Positions 37,421 through 48,867 of a DNA stretch of 64,000 nucleotides are shown here, piece by piece. The stretch is from Adineta ricciae. Lineage: Eukaryota > Rotifera > Eurotatoria > Adinetida > Adinetidae. Positions within the stretch are counted from its first letter, which is position 1. Each line of letters starts with the position of its first letter. A program made the translations under genes and the position numbers. The stretch is from contig CAJNOJ010000051.1 of the NCBI GenBank assembly GCA_905250025.1, positions 409,121-473,120 on the forward strand. Reading direction: 5' to 3'. Below the pieces are notes generated by a model that searched no databases, was not told the DNA's origin, and saw only the letters and a list, made by a program, of their open reading frames with translations.

Positions 37421-40400
37421 CGTAGAATAGGCTGAAGAAGTAGAGGTCGTCAGATGAGTATTATATCTACAATTCAGTATAGAAGCGACTATCCGTCGAT
37501 GATGTTCCAAACATGCCGATAATTAAAGGTAAATACAATTCAGTATTGCACACCGTGTATGCAAGATCCTTTCTACAGCCAAGATCGGAAATGGTTACGA
37601 CGACTAACAAATCGTCGACAGAACGCTATAAACGTGTATAAAGATGGCAGCCTGGTACAGAACTTTGCTCGAACGTTTGTCTTATCTTTTTTTTCGAATA
37701 CATTTCTGCCATGGTATAAAGCAAACATGTTTCCTTTTCTAAAAAAAGAATTATACAGCGATTAAATCCTGTACTCAAAAAGCTTAAAATTGTCTGTCTG
37801 ATCTATCTAATCAGAAATCAGCATTTTCAAATCCATGACAATTTATCGGTAGTCACCAGGCACTCTATGTTGATGTGGTAATCGAGGTCGAGGAACTCGA
37901 ATCTGATATTAGTTACTATTTAATAATTCACTAGCATGAGTGGCCGACCGACTAGACGTTAGAGTCCCAGAGTAACCTTAAAGTACACGTCTGGAACGAT
38001 ATCAAACTGAAAAGATTTTTGAAAGAAAGTTCTTAAATGTTCTTCAATGAAAACATTCGACACGGTATCATTTTCCTGAAAGTATAGAAAAGAATCAATT
38101 GTTGACTGTAAAGCACAGCAAGCACTGGAAAACTACTCACGGAGAAATGGGTAATTGGTTCGTTTCATGGAAAAAGAACAATCTTTGCCTTCTGTTAACT
38201 CTAACATGCGACACAGTGCCGTGATTCGGTCGAGGGCTAGTATCAATTGCATTGTCTTATCTGCTTTTCAAAGCGTTTGAATGTGCTCAGCACTAGGACA
38301 GTTCTTTCAGAAAAGGGTCGGCGAATCCGACGGATGAGCGTTACTTGATATTTATTTATTTATCTTGAATAAGGCAGCAAACCAATTGCACAACATATCT
38401 CGCCGTATCAGATAGATTGATTTTGCTGTTGAAATCGATAGTGAACACATATGTTAGCCGATCTATTTTACATCAATCGGGTCTTCATGATCTTATTCCC
38501 TTGCCTGAAACAAGAGTCATATGAAAAAAATTGCTTGTTTGTCTATACGCCAGGGTCAGAGGTCAGATGAGTAAAGGGACCCAGAGAGAGAGCGAGGTCA
38601 AAATAATATTATTTTGAAACTGCTCAAAATTTAAAGATACTTCGTTGGGGAGCATTATTAAGGTTAGATGTGGAAGAGAATCATAAGAACGTCGATTGTG
38701 GAGTGTCGAGCGCCGAAGAAAGATTTTATCACTAGCTGAAAGGAGGGTTATGCCAAAAAATTCTTAACAGATAATGAAAATGCGCTTAGTTAGATGTAGC
38801 GGGTCGCATATCGTAAATTAAAGTTCACGAATCCACCCTCAAGAATAATTCGTAAGTTCCATACTAGGGGAATATCTTTAGGTGCTCAAGTTCTATACTA
38901 CGGAGATTAGACATGTGTGAGATCAGTCCTGGTCCCGGTAACTGAGACACAAGGTAGTTGGTTTCAAAAATGTTTGACAGAGGTGTTATCATATGCCCAT
39001 GTGTTGCTATTTGTTTGTGGGACGCTGCTTCAATTCAAATCCGTTTTCAATATTTTTGAAGTAGCAATACTGTCGGTTATATGTTAGATACAGACTGCTT
39101 TACAGGAGCAAGTCGTGAGTGGCGCCCCCGACCAACGATGCGCCGCTTTCGTTAATATAATTTGTCACAGAAACGACAACATTGTACCGCGTTTGGATTC
39201 TTAATTTGAATAGAATCTCATCTAATGTCACTACATCCGTGTTTCTTTTAAAAAAAGGAAGACGTACAGATACAAAGCCATAATAGCCATTTATAGCAAG
39301 CTGCTGCTTCATTTAAACATTGATTTTCAAAAAGGAACAGCAATAACAACCCTTAAAATAGCTCTCAAAACTGTGAGATGAATGAAGACCAGTATCGAAA
39401 GGTCGTTTTCAAGGGCGTATTTCGGTGTCTTTTGTGCCAAAAGAACATCAATATTATTGTGTTTTGAGTTGACTGTTCAGTCGAGGTTAATCCGAATTGG
39501 ACTGGACGAGTGTCACTTATTCATAAAATTAATAAAAATCTTACACCGATTATGAAGCTTAATCGTATAAAAATAAAATTACAAACGATTCAACATATAG
39601 TTTTAGTTAATTTGACTTTGTTGATACTTGGTTTTCCATATATATTATTTGTTTTCATTTCATTTTTTACTTCTCCACCAAAATATCATTTGTGGATCAT
39701 ATTTTTACATAGATGTCATAGTACCATTACACCGGGTATCGATACCAGCCCGTTCTATCCGCGGGTAACCACTTTTATACTACAGAAAGAATACGACCAT
39801 CATGAAGTTTGAGGAATCCGAGTGGATTTGGTGTATCCATCTTGATACCCATGCCTCTGTGTGTTAAGAACCTGACGAATGTGAGCGAATTTCGTGTATC
39901 CAGCCACCACCCTCACCCTACTTTTTTTTGTTTCATAGGAACTCGAGTTAAAGTGTTATTTATTTTTTATTTTAGTCTTCATATTAATATGGACATTAAG
40001 CGGCAAATCGATTATGTGAGCAACTAGTTTATGTTCTTCAATTGGCTGAAAACATCTGACGCGTTATTTGACTGCACATAGCAACGGTCTCTCGAAGAAA
40101 AAGTACGTGTGACACCCTGTTATAAATGTACTTTTTTCTTAACACATAAGAAAACGAATGTTTGAATTTAAAACTTTGTCAGCATTTCTGACTAATTTAA
40201 TATGGACACTCAGTTACGGTAGTGAGTAGTGTATATAGAATAGATTTTTTTCATTTTCATGATAAAAACCTTCTCCATACATTTAAACGATATGAAATCA
40301 ATCATCACGGTGACCTGTTTCGACGGGAAAAATGTATGCGCTAACAAAACTACGCCTTTATTTATTTCCCATTGTCTAAATACAGCCTTTCGATGCGACA

Positions 40401-40918
40401 CACACGTATTTATAGTCGTTTATCAAACGAACGGAGAGGAAAGGCAATGTCAAATGCTTTGGGAACGATTAAGTTAAGGAACGAAAGTATTGATCCGTCA
40501 AATGCAAAAAAACCAACCGGACAAAGATCATGCGCCCGGCGCATGCAAGCAAAAATGCTAAGGACATTTTCGTACAGCTATACTTTGATACGTTACATGT
40601 ATGTATAGTGAGATGTATGATCATGCTTGAATGCGTTTCTTCGCTGAGTATTTATCTGTTTTTTTTTGTGCAAGTGAGATGGTGATCAGAAAAGGATGCG
40701 TTTATTTTTCTCTCTATCGTTATTAGGTTATGAAACACGCAAAAATGGTTGAACGTCAGAAAGTTAAATATGATTTAATAGCCCTTATTTGAGAAGCAAA
40801 ACATGTGAATCATCAGCTCGAGAGAGAAAGTTGAGTTTCATCCATTTTCTTTAATATATAGGGCGTGTATTCATGCGTAAAGGGCACAAAAAGCGATGTA
40901 TTTAATACTGCTGGCAAG

Positions 40919-40954
<36 letters not shown>

Positions 40955-41260
40955 AGCAGTGTAACAACAAAGTAATCTTATAGTTGTCAGTAGATTTTTT
41001 GCTATTGTTTATAGGTTAGCGTTGTCTGAAATTAGAATAGATCGAACAGTAAGTTAGTCTTTTTAGGAGATATTTTAGTGTACTGATTAGCTATAGTCGA
41101 ACTACCGATATTTCGTCAATATAATTGGAAAGAATGTCATCTTGATCATTAAGTGTTATTCAAAACCGAGGAGAAATGAATAAAACGTCTCAGATGCTTT
41201 GAAGCGCCCAGTCAATAATATATTTTTCTTTTCTTATTAGACGAAGCCAGTAGTGTATAC
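37421..41260. other. gene-poor region
   Basis: About 3.8 kb without a supportable gene. Contains scattered short open frames, a 12-bp palindrome at 39735-39746 and a CA/TA microsatellite at 40919-40954. The stretch around 39700-39950 has GGGTA/TACCC-like motifs that hint at a decayed repeat. A 70-codon minus-strand frame at 39100-39312 was considered and not accepted. Confidence 0.45.
40919..40954. repeat. compound CA/TA microsatellite
   Basis: (CA)11 followed directly by (TA)7. Confidence 0.95.
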
Positions 41261-44138
41261 ATGGAGGCTAACATAATGTTTGACACGTCTTCTGACGGAC
41301 CTTTAGTGATTGTTCTTGATAATGACGATGATGAAGATTTGGATCTGATGTTGACACCACAAAGCGAACAAATGAATGTTCCACATGAGACTTCGACGAG
41401 CGGTAATAAAAAATTCGAATAATTGAAAAGATCATGTTCATCTTTTCTTCAAAGAATGCGTAAAAACCAAATCAGAATTATCCATCAAATGCTCTGCGGC
41501 AAAGCTGCACTATTTAAAGTGCCTTGATAGATCGAAAGAGAAAATCGCCAAGGCAAAAAGCATCAGACGACAACGGCGACGCGCTGAAGCGAAATTAAGA
41601 AAGAAAAACACGATTGAAGCTCAGGGTGGCAATTGTGCTTATGAATTCGATTGTACAACTGACTTAATTTTATCGTATGTTTCATTCGCGAACATTCCCA
41701 ATCTATTGACTATCTCTCGTATCGGCTGTACATACTATTGCGTAGAGGATCTTTATCTGAAAGTTTTTTCCAGTTTGTGTATATTAGCAGAATTTACCGA
41801 TTTACTGGTTAAACCTGGCATATGTCATCTTATCCCGATGACGTTATCAGAAAAGATATCTATCGAACGACTTTGCTCAAAATTAAAAGAGTTCAACCAT
41901 ACTCGTTATCGGCTGATAACCATCAATTCAACAGATTATTTAGATAAATTGAGAGAATTGTTATCGACAGAGAAGAAACACGACAGTATAGATCAACTGA
42001 TTGCCGAGATGCGAGATTTCAAGAGTTCAGCAACGGCAATTCAAAAAGGTAACCATAATCAATTCCTATCAGATGAGTAACGTTGACATTTAAGATACAC
42101 CACCGTCCTGTACAAAACTTCAGCCAGTCAATGATACAGTCAAAAGCCACGAACAATCGAAGGATGGCATCGAAAACCAAGGCTGTAATGAAATACAACA
42201 TGAAAAGAGTTCTCCAAAATGTGATGATTCATTTCAAACTCTTTTCTGTGCAACGGATGAAGAAGTGTCAACTAAAACTGTCTCGAACGTCGTTCTCGGA
42301 ACTATTTCAATGTATACCGAAATCACACGAAAGATGAGTGACAACAAAGGATGTTCACCAAAACGATCCCAGAATCTTGTGTAAGTGATTTGTAACGTAA
42401 AAGTAGCCGTATTGGAGAAATATGCCACGCGAATCATAGCGTGTTCACTTAATGGAAATGAAAGTGCGAGCAAGTCATGAATAAAAAAAGCCAGAGTGTT
42501 TTTTTTTTCATCTGAGAATGAGTTTTGAAGTTTCAATGGAGCAACTTTCTCAGAGAAACTCAGACAAAATTAGATCAATCGAGTCTGAAGGCAGTGCCTA
42601 AAATAGAATTCTCTGCAGATGGTAGATTCACAGATCTTTCGATGAAAATGGAAGCATTACTTCGAATTTATAGTTGCTATAAGGACGTCAGTTAAAACCG
42701 GAAGAACGCTTGCACTTGTTCACCCGGTTCTCTCTACTTCCCATCTGACTGAAACTTAATATTTAAAAGGTAATTTCTATATGTTCTAAGTTTGCTAATG
42801 TCTATATTTAGTTCATCAAAATATTCACTTAGCCAACAAGAACAGCTTTCACCTCCACATATTGAAAATATTACATTTAAAGAACATAGTTCTGATCTCT
42901 CCATTCCCAAACAAACGCAAGTCTCCGCTCATAGATATATTTCTTCGAAGGAGCAATCAGTCACAACTCAAACTAACGATATCGCCCTACTACAAAATCA
43001 ATCAGTGACGATTGCTAAGACACCAATGAATACAAATTATGACAATGACTCAATGCCAATGATTGTTAGTGTAGAAGAGAACATCGATACGAAAAAAAAT
43101 AACGGTAATATATCTATTTTCATAACATAGGTATAGAATAGGAAAGTTGTTCAGATGGATAAGTTCGTCTTGTGATAGCGCTTAACCTACTGAAATTTTA
43201 TATATTGCGCACGATTTCTCATTTTAGGATTTGACACAACTCCTATTCTGTTTCAAAATGAATTACTATCCGAGTCAATATATCATTCTGATTCACATAT
43301 CGTACGCTCGACGTCTCAATCACAAAGTCGTTTATCCTCATATGAAACTTCTACATATTGTAATACTCCACAGAATTCGCCACTTGCTCGAAAATTTTAT
43401 TACCAAGATTTTGCTCCATCTAGTCAACCACCTGTACATTGTTCATCTTCCTGCACTTGCCAGAGAACAAATAAACGCTCGTCTCTCTCAGAGAAAGTAC
43501 CATTGAAGTCACCATCGTTCATGTTCTTTTCTCCTAATGAAACCGCACCATCTCGACAACATCCCATCATGGCATGTTCAGACCACGAATCTATCAAGAT
43601 AATTAGTTCTTCGAAACAGTCTACACTACCCTCCCATCGAAAACAACAACAACAATGTCGAATTCAATCCAATCCATATCCACCCGGGAATACAATCTTT
43701 GCTCCACTTTCGGCAACCTGTCGTAAATCCCATCGAAGTCATCCAATTCCTATTCATTATCCTTCAACAATGATGACTCCGCCAAATACTCCAAACGATC
43801 CATCATTGTTCACGAAGCCAGCTAGTGGTATCACTCTCACTGAAGCATTTGTTCAACATGGCTACTGTAACACGGATGAATTACCTAAGCTAGTCGTCCG
43901 ATATGAGAAAATCTATTCAGATCAAGCATTAACCATCATGGGTCAACTGTTTCCAACATGGTTCAATCAACCTGACTATCGCTGTGTCCACTGCTTTACG
44001 TGCGATCAAGTTTTCACACCCCAACTATTCATGACACACATCGATGATGAACAGCTAGTGAATAAACAGCCGATAGACATAACTGCTATGCAATTGTTGC
44101 CATCCGAAAAAGCATCAAAACGCAAAATCGACCTGTAA
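41261..44138 (+). CDS. possible SKI/SNO-like nuclear protein
   Basis: Five exons (41261-41402, 41455-42048, 42095-42380, 42812-43104, 43228-44138) give 741 aa. The only family signal is near the C-terminus: VHCFTCDQVFTPQLFMTHIDDE has the Cys-x2-Cys, F-x-P and His spacing of the SMAD4-binding domain of SKI/SnoN, preceded by a helix/strand region (LPKLVVRYEKIYSDQALTI). The N-terminus is acidic (LDNDDDEDLDL), then a strongly basic stretch (RRQRRRAEAKLRKK, likely nuclear localisation), a short globular region (about 105-210), and long Ser/Thr/Gln-rich disorder. The canonical SKI/SNO/DAC N-terminal fold was not found, so the call is tentative; a divergent zinc-binding transcription cofactor is the safer reading. 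An acceptor-like TTCTTATTAG lies 21 nt before the ATG. Confidence 0.6.
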
Positions 44139-44825
44139 GTCTGACGTTCACTTTCATTCATTGATTGAATTTTATTCTCTAGATGGAACCAATTTTGCTT
44201 GAGCCTAAACCTTTTCTCCAAGTAAGGAATAAGGGCATTGGATACACACTTTAGTTTGTGTTTTTTCTTAGAACTGGTCAAATCAATGGTTTCTATACAA
44301 TATGAAAGTGTGTAAATAGATACAATACCTTTTCTGTGCTACTTAATATAAATATATGACAGCGGTGCGTTTTTCAAAACAATATTTTGGTGTTATACTT
44401 GTATTAAATAAAAAGTGTGAACTTGAAGATTATTGTTAAGACATACAGATATGAATCTTTCATGAAGTAGATCATCATTGGAAATCAATTCGTTTCTTCT
44501 TAGATGTACGACAAATTCTTTTCGTCTTCCGTCTTATTCACACAGGAAAACAGAATCAATGAAATATGTTAATCAGAACATGAGAAATAGATGTTGTTGT
44601 TGTCAAAGGTTAATCTTAGACATATACATCAATTCTTCAACTAACCTGATATAGAATACAAGATGGTATGCATTGTTTATCTGAGAATATTTCTATTTGT
44701 CGACTGGCAGATTCGAGAACATGAAAGGTCAAACTCTTCTGTACAGTTTTATATACTTGGAACGAATGCTTAACGAAGCAATACTGTATATTTATAGAAC
44801 GTGTGTGCAAAACGAAGACTAGAAA
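44139..44825. other. convergent intergenic region
   Basis: 687 bp between the stop codons of the SKI-like gene (+) and the PAWR-like gene (-). It includes an AATAAA near 44407 in plus orientation. No gene seen. Confidence 0.45.
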
Positions 44826-46091
44826 TTAATTTCTGGCGAGAAAGTTCGAACAGTTGGACAAATCACCTGGAGATGGATCATCATCTTGAAGCGTTGCGAT
44901 TGTTTTTATTAGAGTTAATTTATCTTGATGCAATAAATAGATTTGTTGTTCGGTATCGGCTAGATCCTTGAAAAAAGACAAGAGAGATATTTCTCGCTAG
45001 AAAAAAAGTACAAAAGTTTACTCGATTGGCGTTCTCAAGTTTCCGTTGTAGATCATATATGATGGAATCTTTGTCGAGCAAGAGCGATTCAAGTGACCGA
45101 ATACGTTCTTCAAGTTGGCGGCATTTGATCACAGATGCATCGTCACCAGTGGGCTGCTTCGAGAGACAGAGAGAGAGAAAAAGAATCAAGTTTAGCGATA
45201 AGAAAGATCAGATCATAATACTTTTTCTACTCGACGGATAATAAATTCTTGAGGTCGGAAGATCTTCGTTGTAGTTGCCGTGTTTGAATAAATATTTGAT
45301 GTGGGCGACGATGTAATCATGTAAGGATCTACAGACAGACGTGCATTCGAGAAAAGCAAACGAGAATTGATTTACCAGTTCGTGGTATCGAGATGCTTTC
45401 TAAAGAAGATCTACGAAAAAAGAAAATAAATTCGGATGATCACTTAAGTGCAATTACATACTGTATTCGACCAACTGTAAAAACTGCTTTTGATGATGAT
45501 AACTAAAAGATAATAAGAGCCATTATCGAAAGCAGAGTAAAAGCTTTTGAGATCATACGTTTCGATTATGGTCATATGTATCATTCGTACTCGCAGCATA
45601 TGTTGAGTTGTTATCTTCTTCGTCTTCGACCTCATTTTCATTAGCCGAATCCTAAGAGTTGATCAAATGTAAAGGTTATATACAGAAAAACAAACTAATA
45701 GATATTATCGTTCCATTGTATTATTATCCGATAGACTCTAAAAACCGTTTACTATTTGAACTGTGAGAACAGTCAACAGGTCGATGAGACATTAATCTCA
45801 AAACGTACGTTCCTCTCGTTTTCTTCTTTGGAAAAGAACATGTTTACGCACCTCTGTAGATGTGCTCGCCAATGAGACTTCATCCGGTCGAATACCAGTT
45901 GATCGGCGTTTGTCTCTCAAATTCCGTTGTATTCGTCGACTTGTGCGTATCATTGATTTGTTTGTTGAAGACTGAAGGGCTATCGGTAGTATTTCGTTAG
46001 ATCGATTTGACGAAATAAGGTCATGTTGAAAACGGCGATCTGCAGTTGCAGTTGATATTTCATTCGTCTTTAGAAAAGCCGAACGAGACAT
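44826..46091 (-). CDS. PAWR: Par-4-like protein (PAWR), leucine-zipper pro-apoptotic regulator
   Basis: Seven exons (46091-45852, 45651-45559, 45502-45462, 45410-45376, 45328-45231, 45156-45022, 44966-44826) give 260 aa. Two blocks identify it. The first is NLRDKRRSTG near residue 60, matching the core of the Par-4 SAC domain (L-R-E-K-R-R-S-T-G). The second is a C-terminal coiled coil or leucine zipper (LEERIRSLESLLLDKDS, then DLQRKLENANRDLADTEQQI, ending in DKLTLIKTI). Par-4 binds atypical PKC and WT1 and promotes apoptosis in mammals; the role in this animal is unknown. The middle is acidic and Ser/Thr-rich as in the family. The exon 6 acceptor is a tandem NAGNAG (45156 or 45153), giving products with or without one Gln. 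A TTCTAG acceptor directly abuts the ATG. Confidence 0.78.
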
Positions 46092-47149
46092 CTAGAATCC
46101 ACGCAAAACAATACTAAAATGTACATTGAATAACATTATTTATCCTTCCAAGCTTGTCAATGTTCTGACAATAATAACAATGGTTCGATATATTCGAGAG
46201 AATGTTTGATCCATATGTGTGATGTGTTTATTTATATTCGAACTAGTTCTGTCGTTTGCGTATTTATCATAGACAAAATCAAGACATAATGTCCACATAC
46301 GTCTATTATTATCGATATATTCACTGTTGATTACAATTGTTAATAGCGTGGGTAGATCAGAGAGAAAGAGAAATCTTTTTATCATTAGAGAGAATTCGAG
46401 ATTAGTCATAAACGAAAAACTCTTCAAACACATTTATCGCCATAGGGGACACAATACAACTTTTTCTCTATGATAATAGATAGAGAGCTGAAAAAGTATT
46501 CTTCACATTTTTTTACATTGCTGTCATCAAAATATTCGTGATGATATAACATATGGAATTTTGTATGCAACGGTTTGTTACAGGTTTATTTTTAGATTTC
46601 TATCTGAACAAGTCTATTAAACTCTGATACCTATGTAAACATATGTAGCATCGAAATGTCATCTGCATGTTCGATTGTCGAATAGATAGCGAAGTAGTTG
46701 ACATGCGATGATCTGATAAATAAGGTCGCCTTGAAAAAAGACATTTCTGCTTAATAAGATATATTCGAATATCATACGATAGAGAGCACTGATTTCACTT
46801 CGACCTTGTGGAGAGTTATGATAGCTCATCGAAAAAGTTAATTGATCACTCATATATCATCATTGAAGCGATTGATTTACGATCATTTCGAACGATATAT
46901 AGACGAATATCATTTAGAAAGTGATTCGAAAATATTTGATTCTACTTTCTGCACTCAAAACTCGTTCATTCAATTACTAAATTGCTCGATGACAACTTCC
47001 AACTTCATTCCTTTAAACTTATACTACATGGAGTCACAAACAAATATTTGTTGACATAAATAATATTTATCATGCATTTTGTTTTCTCCGGAAGGTTTCT
47101 ATAAATTTCTGCAATATAATATTTATTTCAATATTAAAAAAATAATCAT
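46092..47149. other. intergenic, nothing firm
   Basis: About 1.06 kb between PAWR-like (upstream flank) and the CFAP97-like stop. Minus-strand open frames of 97 and 64 codons (46140-46433, 46659-46853) are Leu/Ile-rich and unrecognised; they lack convincing splice links and are not called. A minus-strand AATAAA at 47122-47127 serves the CFAP97-like gene. Confidence 0.4.
47122..47127 (-). terminator. polyadenylation signal of CFAP97-like gene
   Basis: AATAAA on the minus strand 23 nt beyond the stop codon. Confidence 0.5.
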
Positions 47150-47911
47150 TCATGATTTTGTGTTAATTTTTGGCAAAATAAACGGTCGTTGCGCGGCTGT
47201 TTCACGTGCTTTCTTGCGATTGGCAGCGTCTTGTTGAAGAATACCTGTATGCCGACGAAAATCTTCCTCCATTTTTTTCGTATCGTAAACGCCTTTGACA
47301 TTAGCAAGACGATTGATAATGAATAGATTGTCTTGATAGATCGGAATATAACTCTTCAGAACTTTTCGGCGATGGTCGAGTGCATGTCGTTCACGTTGAC
47401 GCTCTTGTTCAATATGCATAGTTGGATACGAACTTGGTTCACGAACGATTTTAGCTAACCTTTCTAATTTGATACGATTTTCATGGTAAATTCGATCGTA
47501 TTCGTCTTGTTTAGCTAATTGCCGATGTTGCTGTTTCCATGCACGAACATTCATGCGGTCGGGTGGTAAATAGGAGAATGTTTTTCGTGGTGAGTTCGAA
47601 CGTGTACGTTGCTTTGGTTTGGATGAAACTGGACTAAGATCTTTCGAATCACGTTGACGAGTCACGGGTGATGTCGGTCTAACAATGCTCTTTTCCGATT
47701 GTCGCGTATGTTTGGATGATATTGATGAATGTGAGTGAGAACGCGTGAGTTTCGGTGAACCTAACTGACTGTCAGGACGATTGATTTCGTTGGTTGGCGA
47801 TGATTGTAATTGATTGTCATCTTTCTGCTCAGTCAAGTTGTCGGACGAACTATTTACATCCCTTCGAATATGATCCTCGTTAATTGAATCACGTTTCGAA
47901 TCAATCGACAT
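47150..47911 (-). CDS. CFAP97/Hemingway-like protein
   Basis: Single exon, 253 aa. The N-terminal 110 residues are disordered and rich in Ser, Lys and Arg (repeated SP sites). From about 115 to 235 it is helical and charged: WKQQHRQLAKQDEYDRIYHE, then HRRKVLKSYIPIYQDNLFI with INRLANVKGVYDTKKMEEDF. The pattern of an N-L-x-x-I-x-R-L helix followed by a conserved Y-D at a turn and a further helix resembles the KIAA1430/CFAP97 domain of Hemingway, a ciliary protein needed for axoneme stability in flies. The resemblance is by eye only. Rotifers are heavily ciliated, so an axonemal protein is reasonable. Confidence 0.55.
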   Translation of the reverse strand: MSIDSKRDSINEDHIRRDVNSSSDNLTEQKDDNQLQSSPTNEINRPDSQLGSPKLTRSHSHSSISSKHTRQSEKSIVRPTSPVTRQRDSKDLSPVSSKPKQRTRSNSPRKTFSYLPPDRMNVRAWKQQHRQLAKQDEYDRIYHENRIKLERLAKIVREPSSYPTMHIEQERQRERHALDHRRKVLKSYIPIYQDNLFIINRLANVKGVYDTKKMEEDFRRHTGILQQDAANRKKARETAAQRPFILPKINTKS

Positions 47912-48867
47912 TATTTAATACAATTCTAGCGAGGAATAAAAGACTTCTTTTTCCTCGACTTCACCTCTTGTTTTTTTACCTGTTTAATACAGCTTGTCTC
48001 AATATTTGAAGTGTCTCCGCTAGCCCGTGTATGGTTATCAGAAGACAACAGAAGAATAGAAAAGAGAAAAAAGAAAAGACGAGCGATGGAAGCAGAAAAA
48101 TTCTTTGTAAAATTTTAGTATACTCTGATAAGGAAGAGTAGAAGAAGATGAAGAAAAAAGAACGACATAGTAGAAAGGATGAGCGCTTGTGCGTCGTGTT
48201 TTTGACGTATGTAAAACAGAGAAAAAAGAAAGATGTTGAGTTGCTGGTATCTATGACAGCGTTTCCGCCCGTGCACATTCATTGTTTTGATTCTTTCGTT
48301 TAAAATGAAACTTGAGCTTTCTTTTTCCATTATTTGCCAACACACAATCGAAAATGAGAAACAGATGTGGTAGTCCTTCTTTTCTTTTACTACTTCTACT
48401 ACTACTAGTACCAATAGTACTACTAGTACTGATAGTACTATTTCCAATGATGATGCACTCGATTACACATGAATATAAAAGACCTCGCGCGTCGTACAAT
48501 GAGCAAATTTGATTTTTTTTGATATTTCGAAGGATACTTGATGGGAAGATAGACGATACACAATCGCTCTAGCAAGGCTATGGCCCTAATCGTTGATGCG
48601 ATCTTTGCTCTAGCATGCTGACTAATCTATCCATGCGCTCAATTAAAAAGGGAAAAAAGGCAAGGATATCGAACATTGACGCAGAATGAAATACGTATTT
48701 GATACATATTATGACTGCATACCTGTGAGTTCAATGTCAAGTATGGTTGATTGAGCAAGATACTTTAATGACATAAAGTAGAGGTATATAACCAGACGGC
48801 TAAATCGATCAGAATACGAGTTACGCTCATTTTATTATACATATCATTGACACTTATAACCCGAATC
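47912..48867. other. divergent intergenic region
   Basis: About 950 bp between the CFAP97-like gene (-) and the EF-hand gene (+). It contains a block of AGTACT-like repeats at 48392-48442 and a TATA-like box at 48785. No gene is supported. Confidence 0.45.
48785..48791 (+). promoter_or_regulatory. candidate TATA box of the EF-hand gene
   Basis: TATATAA located 77 bp before the ATG, a plausible distance if the 5' UTR is about 50 nt. No other core element was checked. Confidence 0.3.

Noticed and set aside
39100-39312. 70-codon minus-strand frame
   Set aside because: The composition is protein-like but there is no family signal, no splice partner and no poly(A) context.
46140-46853. Two minus-strand frames of 97 and 64 codons
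   Set aside because: Leu/Ile-rich with no recognisable motif and no consistent joining splice sites.
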